Origin: Ferrimicrobium sp.
GTDB lineage: Bacteria > Actinomycetota > Acidimicrobiia > Acidimicrobiales > Acidimicrobiaceae
DNA length: 60,560 nucleotides
Direction: 5' to 3'
Assembly: GCA_022690815.1 (NCBI GenBank)
Contig: JALCZJ010000013.1
Span: forward strand, 1 to 60,560
The notes under the pieces are model-generated. The model did not search any database. It was not told the DNA's origin and saw only the letters and a list, made by a program, of their open reading frames with translations. The position numbers were made by a program, and so were the translations under genes. This document shows positions 8,485-16,351 of the stretch, piece after piece; the first letter of the stretch is position 1, and the number at the start of each line of letters is the position of its first letter.

Positions 8485-8508
8485 GATCAAGATGGGACAA
8501 CAGCGTTT
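8485..8508. repeat. shortened copy of the transposon right end plus flank, outside the left end
   Basis: The sequence GATCAAGATG (8485-8494) and the 16-mer GGGACAACAGCGTTTT (8494-8509) reproduce the right end and outer flank found at 26632-26665, lacking only nine bases in the middle (ATTGAGACG). It therefore looks like the right terminus of a second, related element abutting the left end of the intact one, or the product of a rearrangement between the ends. Confidence 0.65.
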
Positions 8509-8536
8509 TGTCATTTCTCAATCATCTTGATCATCC
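8509..8536 (+). repeat. left terminal inverted repeat and outermost TnsB site
   Basis: This is the left terminus, starting TGTC and containing TCTCAATCATCTTGATCA, which is identical over 18 bases to the right terminus in inverted orientation. The TGT...ACA terminal dinucleotide style fits Mu/Tn7-type DDE transposases. Confidence 0.85.
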
Positions 8537-8588
8537 AAAACGGTTGTGAGCTGGGAATTGGCGAGCAGATGCTTCGGCAGTGTATCCC

Positions 8589-8657
8589 AAAATCTCAATC
8601 ATGTTGATCATCCGTGTCCCAAAATCGGTTATTCATCTCAGTTTAGTTGATCACTTC
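8589..8657 (+). repeat. internal left-end repeats (two further TnsB-like sites)
   Basis: AAAATCTCAATCATGTTGATCATCC lies at 8589-8613 and a weaker copy, ATCTCAGTTTAGTTGATCAC, at about 8634-8653. Both resemble the terminal repeat. TGTATCCCAAAATC and GTGTCCCAAAATC also recur just before these two sites. Spaced repeats at the end opposite the tns genes parallel the three-site left end of Tn7. Confidence 0.7.
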
Positions 8658-8808
8658 GGCGCAAGTCCGAAGGGATTGAGTCTGGTTCGCCGGTTCGGTG
8701 TGACTCACGGATGTGAATACGCTGATGTTTGGTGCTTGTTGGGGCCGTCCAAGCGGGATGCTTTGGCCCGCATCAATAGGTGGCGGGCGCCGGGTGGTGG
8801 TGAGTTGG

Positions 8809-9789
8809 TTAGAGTGTGACCGGGGTGCCCCAAACTTCTGACAGAGATGTCAGGAGATCGGTTGGTAAGTGTCGCTGCCAGACGTCTACCAGAGCGAATG
8901 GGTCAACCGTCAGCCGTTCGAACACCAGTAGACATTCGGGCTGCGACAGAAGAACATTGCGATCATCCTCCGCGTAGTCAGCGAATATCTCGTCCAGCTT
9001 CTCGCGATGGGTCTCAACAAACGTGTCCAGCGTGCTCTTATAGTCACTGGCGTTATCGGAACCAATTAGAGGGAGCAGTACGGTGATGATCCGCTTTGAT
9101 AGATCGACGTCCGTTGGCCGTGCAACCAAGGTCCAGAATTGCTGCTCCAAGATAGTTAACATACGCGCCTCCTCGTAGCCGGGAAGCCGACGGATTTGAT
9201 CGCGACCCCGCTCGACTTCGCCATCAAAAAGTTCTAAGAGTGCCATCAGACGATACACCCCTCGAGCCACCTCACTGGGTGCTTCTTGAACTGGTTTATA
9301 TAACAATTCATGTGAAACTGTTGCCCAAAGATTTTGGGCCTGCGTATGCAACTGGATCTCGCAGACCAATTCGCCAGCATCCTCTGTGCTTCTTGGTGGG
9401 TTTCCCTCATCGGGGACAGATACCTCGAAATGAACTCCGAGATACCGCAATCTGTCCGGTGGAAGATCCCGTCGCTTATCCTCATAGTGGCGTACATGGA
9501 AGAGGTTTCGAATGATTTGCTCGACCTCGCTAGCATGAGATTGGTACAGTGTAATGACGCGCACGCCGGCTTTGTCGTGGATATCATCCCAGGGCGACGC
9601 GTAGTCCTTGCGAAGGGCTTTCTTGAGGAAGCTAGCAGTGTCCTTTGCGCGACCTTCGACACTGCATGGAAGCCCATGCTGGCGGGTGGCCGTATGTAGC
9701 TGTTGAACTACCGAGGCAGCGAGAGCCTGATATCGTGGTTGCTCGGCCTGGTAACGTTCTCGTAGCGCCATTAAGTCAATTGCGGTCAT
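8809..9789 (-). CDS. RelA/SpoT-domain nucleotide synthetase (small alarmone synthetase type)
   Basis: The 326-residue protein has a synthetase-only RelA/SpoT fold. Motifs in order: EGRAKDTASFLKKAL (R-x-K-x3-S, nucleotide binding), DDIHDKAGVRVI (metal-binding D and G-x-R), RYLGVHFEV (the G-x-H region) and CEIQLHTQAQNLWATVSHE (E-x-Q substrate motif; His replaces the usual Arg after the EIQ-x). There is no HD hydrolase domain, so it could make (p)ppGpp-like alarmones or, as in toxic synthetases such as CapRel/FaRel, pyrophosphorylate adenosine nucleotides or tRNA. The C-terminal ~120 residues are helical and unassigned. It starts six bases after the NdpA-like gene and is cargo of the Tn7-like element. 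Confidence 0.85.
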   Translation of the reverse strand: MTAIDLMALRERYQAEQPRYQALAASVVQQLHTATRQHGLPCSVEGRAKDTASFLKKALRKDYASPWDDIHDKAGVRVITLYQSHASEVEQIIRNLFHVRHYEDKRRDLPPDRLRYLGVHFEVSVPDEGNPPRSTEDAGELVCEIQLHTQAQNLWATVSHELLYKPVQEAPSEVARGVYRLMALLELFDGEVERGRDQIRRLPGYEEARMLTILEQQFWTLVARPTDVDLSKRIITVLLPLIGSDNASDYKSTLDTFVETHREKLDEIFADYAEDDRNVLLSQPECLLVFERLTVDPFALVDVWQRHLPTDLLTSLSEVWGTPVTL

Positions 9790-9795
9790 CGCAGG

Positions 9796-10832
9796 TTAGC
9801 CCGACATTTGTTTCAACAGGTCGGTTACCTCGACTTTGGCTTTGTTGTTTGCTAACTCGGTTATTATGACAGTGCTTCCTATACTTTTGGGTGGTGCAAG
9901 GACTACAACACCGCTCTCGAAACCTATATGAATCCGCCGGAGGTGACTCCGGACAAGGCGGATGTCCTTGTCGAAGCCGGCCGTGGGCAATCGTGCTTCG
10001 TCCATCTGTTCAATGAATGACGATCGATCGGTGGTGTCGAGATAGTTACTTGCAAAGTCTAAGAGAGAGACTTTGCCTCGGGTTGAGTTCAATTCAGCTA
10101 ACAATGACACCTGGTATCGGGCCTTGGTTTCCGGGTCAGCAATCTTATCATTGATAAATTCTCTGCAGCCCAGAAAAAACGTTGAGTGGTGATCTCTGGC
10201 TGCTCACGTAGACGGCAACCAAGAAACCGTTCCAGGAAGAAATGGGCGACGGTGCTGTCATAGCTGCGCTGAGTGTCGCAGACCCAACCATCGACGGAAT
10301 TCAGACCGGCTTCAGCCTGTACGAAGAGACCGACCTTAAATACCTTTGTACGCTTGGTTAGCATGAGGTCCTGGAGGTGCTGAACACTGAATGTACGCTT
10401 TCCGTCGGTCTCCCCGAGTTCTACGCGAGCTCCCTCTTCCTTCTCCAGCTTCAAGATAGCAATACCGCTCCTGTCGGCTACGCTAACGCCGCACACCGTC
10501 AGTAGTCCTTCTGGGCTATTCCCCGTTTGACAGCGATAGAGGTGGCGAGCCATCTCCTGGGACATCGCGACGAAGCCATTTGCTTTGGGAGCCAGGTTGT
10601 TGAGGATTAGGCGCGGCACTGGCGAGGGGGCTGAAGCATCCAATTCGACTTCGTAGGCGGCGGAGCCGAGGCTGCTAGCTATGCGTTCCTTGAAAAAGTT
10701 ACGTATAACCGGAGTGAGAGGACTGTCTACATCACTGAGTATGGGTTCGCCGCTGACCGCGCTGGCCAAGTGGTACGGCACCGCGTGGACTATGATCTTC
10801 TTCACTCGCAATCGCCCAAGATCCTGAACCAC
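9796..10832 (-). pseudogene. NdpA/YejK-like nucleoid-associated protein, frameshifted
   Basis: Two overlapping frames together encode a 37-kDa nucleoid-associated-type protein. The first (GTG at 10832, after GGAGG) carries KKIIVHAVPYH, a FFKERIA helix and GLLTVCGVSVADRSGIAILKL, the hallmark strand of the NA37 family. The second continues with REFINDKIADPETKARYQV, a FIEQMD helix and FESGVVVLAPP near the C-terminus. They join if one base is added to the A6 run at 10174-10179 (T6 on the coding strand). Either the gene is broken, or the run is a slippage site or an assembly error. It is directly upstream of, and tightly spaced with, the RelA/SpoT-type gene. Confidence 0.75.
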
Positions 10833-11141
10833 AGCCCCTCCGTACAGTCGCCTTAGAGTAGTGATCCTAGTCCAGGCGCGCACGGCTAGGGAGTCTTCAC
10901 TGAGAGGGGAAGTTTGGGTTGATGGGGTTGGGCCTGCCAAGGCACACGAGAAGTAGGTGATGCAGTGACGGCAAACAGTGGTGCGGGCAACGCAGGACTC
11001 CCAAAGGATGGGCAAATGTCGCGTGCTGAACCGCCACCGTCAGACTTAGCCACTGCACCGTCAGCCACCGCACTGACGGATTCACGACCTCCACACCGTG
11101 CTCCGTCTCTGGTAGGATGAACCATCAGAAGGGAGGCATGG

Positions 11142-11284
11142 ATGCTTATCATAACCCGCAAGGAGGGCGAGAGGATCGTCATCGACGATGACATCGTGAT
11201 CACAGTGGTGGAGGCGAAACGGGGTTCGTGCGGGTCGGGATCGACGCGCCGCCGGAGGTAACGAGCGCACGAGAAGACGCATAA
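11142..11284 (+). pseudogene. csrA: csrA, carbon storage regulator, frameshifted copy
   Basis: The ATG at 11142 (after GGGAGG) begins MLIITRKEGERIVIDDDI, then VITVVEAKRGS, an unmistakable CsrA N-terminus. After GGTTCG the frame shifts: restoring one G gives VRVGIDAPPEVTSARED and a TAA at 11282, while the actual frame runs to a TAA at 11259. CsrA binds ANGGA motifs in mRNA leaders. The break removes the beta4-beta5/helix region with the RNA-binding RVGI(D/E)AP element. It is transposon cargo, and a second csrA remnant lies at 14.1 kb. Confidence 0.8.
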
Positions 11285-11458
11285 CCGATTGGGGTCGAGT
11301 AATCCAGTGGTGCGCCCCACATGAGATTAGGTGGAGGGTAAATGGCTCCGAAACTTGCATATCCCAGGGCGAGACACAACCATCGAGCAGATGGCCTATC
11401 TATGGGAGCAAGGAGCAGCGCCAGCAGGATGGCCGAACTGACTGTGCCACATCTTTGT

Positions 11459-12400
11459 TCAAGCTCGAAGTGGGATTGCCGAATGCGTGATTGCCACATC
11501 ATCGTAGCCGGATGATCCGAGCAGCAGTCGGATTGAGCGCTCCGCAAGGCCGGGGTTCTGAGTTGGACCGATGACAATTTCTCCAATGGGGAGCCGAGAT
11601 GGGGATGTCGCACCGTATCCGTCGACCAGCACATACGGCACGGGACCAAGCGAGCCGGTGCGAAATCTAGGGAGACCGGCGTTGATCAGCTTCGCTCGAT
11701 TCAGCCGAACGATAATACGCCATTCCTTCTCTTCAGCAAATCCAGGATGCTTGTAGAGGAGTGCTTTGGAGCCGATGTCGCCGAAGTACCCGTCTTTGAA
11801 TGAGTTCCAAGCGTCAAAGAGAGCCTCGCAACTCTCTCCTGTGGGCTTATTGTGTCTCAGGGCTTTCTTCAGTTGTTTCTGGATCTCTGCTCTCTGCATA
11901 GTGGGGTCGTAGCCGACCCGCTCGAACTTCCAGGAAGTGGGCGGATAATCTGGAGCCAAACGTTCCTTCTCAATTCGCTTGAAACCGATAGCGAATCCCC
12001 CGGTCCCTCTCGCGTATCCACGCCATTGGCTCAGAAGGTCCTTTTCTTCACAAAAGCATGCGATGAAGAACGACATGTCATCGCGGAGTGAGTCGAGCGC
12101 AAGCTCTCTTGCAAATTCGATCATGCCCACGACTTCTGCTCTACCAGGAGGATACGGGTGGTCACTCTTTATGAGTCGTTGTAGTTCCTCGCGAATGAGT
12201 TCGAAGACGTAGGTGAACTCACTGGCATCGTTCAGGTAAAGCGCATCTGTTGCCCATAGTTCTGCAGTCGTGATGATGCCGACTAGGCCTGCGGCATCCG
12301 TGTAGTGGTATAGCAACTCTGGACCATCTCCCACGGTGGAACGTTTGCTCGGTGCAGGATCCGTATGCCGAAACCTAGTTTTGGTGCGCGATGAGGACAC
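11459..12400 (-). CDS. DUF2971 family protein
   Basis: The 313-residue protein has the DUF2971 layout: LLYHYTDAAGLVGII near residue 30, LWATDALYLNDASEF (residues ~48-62), a central FFIACFCEEKDLLSQWRGYA (residues ~109-129), and EEKEWRIIVR near 220. This family occurs widely in accessory islands. The YHYT...LWAT...LND...E signature recalls ADP-ribosyltransferase-like folds, but no activity is established. It starts at a GTG at 12400. It is convergent with the csrA remnant, and the 174-base gap between them holds nothing I can name. Confidence 0.8.
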   Translation of the reverse strand: MSSSRTKTRFRHTDPAPSKRSTVGDGPELLYHYTDAAGLVGIITTAELWATDALYLNDASEFTYVFELIREELQRLIKSDHPYPPGRAEVVGMIEFARELALDSLRDDMSFFIACFCEEKDLLSQWRGYARGTGGFAIGFKRIEKERLAPDYPPTSWKFERVGYDPTMQRAEIQKQLKKALRHNKPTGESCEALFDAWNSFKDGYFGDIGSKALLYKHPGFAEEKEWRIIVRLNRAKLINAGLPRFRTGSLGPVPYVLVDGYGATSPSRLPIGEIVIGPTQNPGLAERSIRLLLGSSGYDDVAITHSAIPLRA

Positions 12401-12428
12401 ATACTTACGCTAACATCCATGCCTTCCT

Positions 12429-12935
12429 ATGACTGCATTTCGTCTCGCCTTCAAGAACATCGCGGAGCTTCTTCGGCGCGACTGATCCCAAGATACTGGA
12501 CGCGCCGTCCTTCTTGCAAGCACTGTCGGTTCCGACGAGTTTGCGTCTCGCACACCCCAGCTCACGGTCTCCAGAGGCATCGGAACATCGCGCCTCAAGG
12601 AGATAGTGGACAGCCGACGGAATGCCATCCGCACTACCTCGACGCTCGTGCGTGAGCAGCCTCTAGCATCAATGGTTCTCCTCAGGCAGTTCTACGAACC
12701 CAACGTCAACGGCGACGACAAGCTGCGGGCGTATTCGCTTCAGTGTGAAAAGTCGAGGCTGATTGGACACGGCGAGGTTGCCAAGTGCGACCACTTCGTC
12801 AAGATCGACAGTAAGGAGACAGGACGCGTCTGTGGCTTGGTTGAGCAGGATCTGCCACAGGCATTGTCCGTTGCGAGACATGCCGAGTCATCGGGACCCG
12901 GTGCCGATGTGAACAGATCTGACAGCTGGCGCTAG
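12429..12935 (+). pseudogene. hypothetical gene interrupted by one in-frame stop
   Basis: From an ATG at 12429 the frame reads MTAFRLAFKNIAELLRRD, hits a TGA at 12483-12485, then stays open to 12935 (about 150 further codons), with G or C dominant in third codon positions as in real genes. The downstream part includes LRQFYEPNVNGDDKLRAYS and HGEVAKCDHFVKIDSKE. I do not recognise the family. One nonsense change would explain the break; a start within the downstream part (GTG or ATG near 12606-12672) is possible. Confidence 0.4.
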
Positions 12936-13064
12936 CTTTAGTGAGCCAAAACCGCCAGCCAACTTCGGGGAAGGTGATTTTTCTGAACTAAACTTGATTT
13001 TCTGCCATAAATGGACGATCAAAATGTCTTAGAATGTTGGCAGGTCGAAATTATGAGGGGCAAA

Positions 13065-13238
13065 ATGGAGGACATCTCGAATGGCGGCGCCTTGGCAGTG
13101 CCCGCTGGAGTAGATCCCAACTGGCAAGATAAAATTGCCAGAGCGAAGGAGGCGAGGGATGCCGCTCTTCAACGCCGTGAGGGGAAGCCAGTCATATTCT
13201 CTTCCGGGTGGACGATTTGCAATTCGAAGAACCAATAG
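13065..13238 (+). CDS. small hypothetical protein upstream of and overlapping the protease gene
   Basis: This is a small ORF of about 57 residues. An ATG at 13065 follows GAGGGG at four bases; the frame is open further up to an ATG at 13011. The product has a helical, Lys/Arg/Ala-rich centre (WQDKIARAKEARDAALQRRE) and then GKPVIFSSGW. It overlaps the serine protease gene by 31 bases in another frame. It may be a small partner of the protease or its displaced N-terminus. No family is recognised. Confidence 0.45.
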   Translation: MEDISNGGALAVPAGVDPNWQDKIARAKEARDAALQRREGKPVIFSSGWTICNSKNQ

Positions 13239-14080
13239 TCACTCACCCCACGCAGTCGCCTCTGTTCCATGCGGAGAATGCCGAGAGATATAGCCGTCAG
13301 ACGCTGATCGCCGAGTATGAAAGGATTCACGATTGCAGGCTGGTCGTTGTATTTGACCAGCTTATGCCTTATAGCGTTTCCTTTTTCGAAGAACTGATTT
13401 TTGACGCGAATCGAGAGGAAGACCTCCATGTCATGCTTGTTACTCCCGGAGGCGACGGAGAAACCGCAGTACGATTGGTGCGCTCCTGCCAGGAACGATG
13501 CAATCGTCTCACCGTTCTGGTTCCTGATCAGGCAAAGAGTGCCGGAACGATCTTCGCTCTGGGGGCGCATGGGATCGTCATGGGACCCACCAGCGATCTT
13601 GGACCAATCGATCCTCAACTGTCAGCGCCGAACAGAGCGCTCATATCTGCCAAGGACATCATTGCTGCGGTCGCAGAAGCTGAGGCAGCGGTGCAAGCCA
13701 AGCCTGAAACGTTTGCGCTCCATGCTGGCCTTTTGGCTGATGTTACCGCTTTGATGGTACAACAAGCGCGATCAGCTCTAGCGCGCAGCGCTGACTTGAT
13801 GAAAGAGGCAATCGCAAGCAATCCAGATCGCAGCAAAACCGAAGCAGATGAACTCTCGAAGAGGTTGCTCGATCCCCTCATCGACTCCCCAAGATTTCAT
13901 GGAGCCCTTCTTGGAGCAAATGATGCCAAAAGTATCGGATTGCCCGTTGAAAGAATAGATCCTGCATCTGACCAGTGGAAGCTCGTATGGCGATTATGGA
14001 CAAAGTACTTGACACTTCGCCACCGGATCTACGAGGGGGCACGAGCGTCGAAAATCGTTGCGCCGTGGCCAATAGATTAG
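13208..14080 (+). CDS. Clp-fold serine proteinase of the SDH/SppA-like group
   Basis: The 290-residue protein carries the ClpP/crotonase-type protease core: RLVVVFDQLM, MLVTPGGDGETAVRLVR (oxyanion-hole Gly-Gly), LVPDQAKSAGTIFALGA with Ser111 as the probable nucleophile, and MGPTSDLGPIDPQL, the strand that orients the active site. This matches the serine dehydrogenase proteinase (SDH) branch. There is no signal peptide, so it is probably cytoplasmic or peripheral. A GTG start at 13208 lies inside the small upstream ORF. As transposon cargo it may serve host fitness or defence; the target is unknown. Confidence 0.8.
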   Translation: MDDLQFEEPIVTHPTQSPLFHAENAERYSRQTLIAEYERIHDCRLVVVFDQLMPYSVSFFEELIFDANREEDLHVMLVTPGGDGETAVRLVRSCQERCNRLTVLVPDQAKSAGTIFALGAHGIVMGPTSDLGPIDPQLSAPNRALISAKDIIAAVAEAEAAVQAKPETFALHAGLLADVTALMVQQARSALARSADLMKEAIASNPDRSKTEADELSKRLLDPLIDSPRFHGALLGANDAKSIGLPVERIDPASDQWKLVWRLWTKYLTLRHRIYEGARASKIVAPWPID

Positions 14081-14136
14081 TGGGGAGCACCTCGGCATTC
14101 AGATGGACGGGGACAAACAATTAGACATCCATCCGC

Positions 14137-14247
14137 ATTGTGATTGCCGTGGTCGAATCAAAACGAGGCTCGGTGCGGATCGGGATCGAAGCCCCGCCAC
14201 AGGTGGCGATCGCACGACTTGGCGATCAACCCGTAGAGATTGAGTGA
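14137..14247 (+). pseudogene. csrA: csrA C-terminal remnant
   Basis: The frame reads VIAVVESKRGSVRIGIEAPP, then QVAIARLGDQPVEIE and a TGA at 14245. This is CsrA from beta3 to the C-terminal helix, including the RIGIEAPP RNA-binding strand. The N-terminal MLxLTRKxGE part is absent; upstream bases do not encode it in any frame. A GTG at 14140 is available, but a functional CsrA without beta1-beta2 is implausible. It is the second csrA relic in this element; it keeps the region that the first copy has frameshifted, and lacks the region that the first copy keeps. Confidence 0.75.
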
Positions 14248-14548
14248 CTATACGAGATACGGGGATCATGAGAACAGGTGTCGAGTGCATGACCCCGACA
14301 TTGGTGAGCAGAGCAGATGGCTGGTCCATGGGAGCAGAGAACACGGCCTGATCAGTGGGGTGATCAACTTTGCCGGAATTTTGCTCAAACCTGTTGGCCA
14401 AATCTACGACCGTGTCTTTGGGTTCGTCCGCTTCTCGGACGAGAACATACCAAGGCTTTGCTGTTTGTAGGTGTGTCTTGGCCAGGTCACATCGCGATAG
14501 AACGAGTGCCACCATGGATCAAAGAATTGGGGTGGTCTAGCCATCCCA
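14248..14548. other. gap downstream of csrA remnant
   Basis: The stretch has no recognised gene. A plus-strand frame (to about 14470, containing GLISGVINFAGILLKPVGQIYD) and a minus-strand frame (from 14515, MVALVLSRCDLAKTHLQTAK) both look faintly coding; I cannot choose between them. It may be gene debris. Confidence 0.3.
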
Positions 14549-14629
14549 ATGGGGTTCGCTTGCGAAGAGCTCGGTAACCAAGGCAGAGATTCGAGCGGTA
14601 AGATTACTCCAAGTTGGGGGTTGGTGTGC

Positions 14630-16135
14630 ATGGTAGAGAAACCAGACAACGAAGGTAGATTCGCTTGGATCCGTAATCCATCAAAACAAGGATCGATCTT
14701 TCAGCACTCACTGGTTGTTATAACCCCATTGGCAATACTCGCAATTGTCGCTCTGGTCTTTGGATTCATATTTGCTGGTGATAACTCAGGAGCCAGAGTG
14801 CGGATGATCGAAGCATCACTCGCAGTCATAGGCGGAGCAGGTGCAGCGGTAGCCCTAGTAGTCAACTACCGTCGCCAGCAAGTACTCGAGGAACAGAATA
14901 ACAGAGCTGTAGACCAGGAAGCATTCAATAGAAACGAAGTCCTGGCAAGGCGTGATATAGATCGTCAGGAAACTCTTACCAAGCACTTCTCTGACTTCAC
15001 CAACCAGCTAGCAGACGACAGAGTACCGGTCAAGCTCGCAGGGGTCTACTCGCTCTTTCGTCTAGCCGACGAGTGGAAGGAACACCGCCAGCAGATTATC
15101 GATGTTCTCTGTGGTTACCTGAGACTCCCTTGGCGAGATGAGGAAATTCTCGTTCTCATACCAGAGGAAGAGAGGCGAACAAAGGTCAACCCCGCATGGA
15201 CAACGGAGCACACGGTCCGCGAAACTATCCTTCGAGAGATGGTGAAGAGAATGCAACAAGGGGGGACTTTTGTGGAAGCCGCCTACGCTTATAACTACAG
15301 CGGTGCAACCTTCTCTGGGGACGCGTACTTCATGGGAGCTATTTTCTCCGGAGATGCCGATTTCACCGGTGCAACCTTCTCCGGGGATGCCTACTTCATG
15401 GGAGCCACTTTTGCGAGAGTGTCCTTGTTCGTTAAGACCACGTTTTCCGGGGACGCCCGCTTTGGAGCCATCGATGTCATCGGTGGTCCCGACAGCGATG
15501 GAGGCCCTGCAACCTTCTCCGGGGATGCCTACTTCATGGACTGCATGTTCGAAAAGAAGGCGCAATTCTGGAAGACTACCTTCTTGGGAAAGGTCTACGC
15601 CTTTAGAGCTATCTTCAATGAACGTGCTAATTGTACCAATGTTACTTTTGATCAGTCACTGGAAATGAATCTAGCAAAGTTCAAGGACGGGGTTGACTTT
15701 CACCGTGCTGACTTCCAGGGGGACGTTGAATTTATCGAGACGAAGTTCGAGAGAGGTGGAAAGTCTGTTTGGCGCGCTGCGATGTTTGATGACGCTAAGT
15801 TTAGAAGTACCTCAACGTTTGATGGGGCGGTCTTTGACGGCGTGAGCTTTTGTGGCGTGAAGTTGTGCAGTGGGGCTGATTTTACTAGAGCGTCTCTGGC
15901 TGAGGCTACATTCGCTGATGCTGCTCTTAGTGGCTACATCGATTTCACTAACAGTAGGTTCACGGGAGCCGCCAGCTTTACATCCGCCACCTTGAATGTG
16001 GATGTAAAGTTTAACCCTGCAAGTTTCAAAACATCCGCTGATCTCCAGGATATCAGCTTCAGTGATGGTTGCGTCTGGCCCACTGGCATCCCTAATCCTC
16101 CACCGTCAAACATCACCATCTCCATCCGAAAGTAG
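14630..16135 (+). CDS. membrane-anchored pentapeptide-repeat protein
   Basis: About 500 residues from the ATG at 14630 (an ATG at 14549 is in frame but lacks a ribosome site). The N-terminus has two hydrophobic helices (VVITPLAILAIVALVFGFI and ASLAVIGGAGAAVALVV), then a charged helical linker, then from about residue 220 a long run of A(T/D)FxG(D/A) five-residue repeats forming a right-handed beta-helix (e.g. GATFSGDAYFMGATF). The DNA itself is repetitive at 15301, 15369 and 15507 (near-identical copies of ACCTTCTCCGGGGATGCCTA), so the domain is still expanding or recombining. Similar membrane-linked pentapeptide proteins are common in actinobacteria, and their role is generally unknown. Confidence 0.85.
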   Translation: MVEKPDNEGRFAWIRNPSKQGSIFQHSLVVITPLAILAIVALVFGFIFAGDNSGARVRMIEASLAVIGGAGAAVALVVNYRRQQVLEEQNNRAVDQEAFNRNEVLARRDIDRQETLTKHFSDFTNQLADDRVPVKLAGVYSLFRLADEWKEHRQQIIDVLCGYLRLPWRDEEILVLIPEEERRTKVNPAWTTEHTVRETILREMVKRMQQGGTFVEAAYAYNYSGATFSGDAYFMGAIFSGDADFTGATFSGDAYFMGATFARVSLFVKTTFSGDARFGAIDVIGGPDSDGGPATFSGDAYFMDCMFEKKAQFWKTTFLGKVYAFRAIFNERANCTNVTFDQSLEMNLAKFKDGVDFHRADFQGDVEFIETKFERGGKSVWRAAMFDDAKFRSTSTFDGAVFDGVSFCGVKLCSGADFTRASLAEATFADAALSGYIDFTNSRFTGAASFTSATLNVDVKFNPASFKTSADLQDISFSDGCVWPTGIPNPPPSNITISIRK

Positions 16136-16351
16136 ACATAAATGGAGCGTGTATTTGGACATATTTCAGGCAAGGTAAAGGTGATCCACGATTTTAATGA
16201 TTATTGCCGATGGCGGTCAGCGCTCTCGCGCGTGGCAAGTTTCAGCGAGAGCAAATCGCGAGGCTCCAATTCGGAGACCGGCTGGATCGGTCAAGTGTTG
16301 GCGAGCACGGAGTTGTTGAATAGCAACAACAAGAAAGAAGGTTAGCACCAT

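Noticed and set aside
598-8499. A second transposon bounded by TGTCCC at 598 and GGGACA at 8499
   Set aside because: Only six terminal bases agree, the neighbouring repeats at the two sites are unrelated, and there is no matching flank duplication.
12483-12485. TGA as a selenocysteine or recoded codon
   Set aside because: No Cys-aligned homologue or downstream stem-loop is evident, and nearby genes are also decayed; a nonsense mutation is simpler.
12669-12881. Minus-strand ORF (MSRNGQCLWQILLNQATDAS...)
   Set aside because: It overlaps the plus-strand frame, which has the stronger GC bias in third codon positions; the minus frame lacks a ribosome site.
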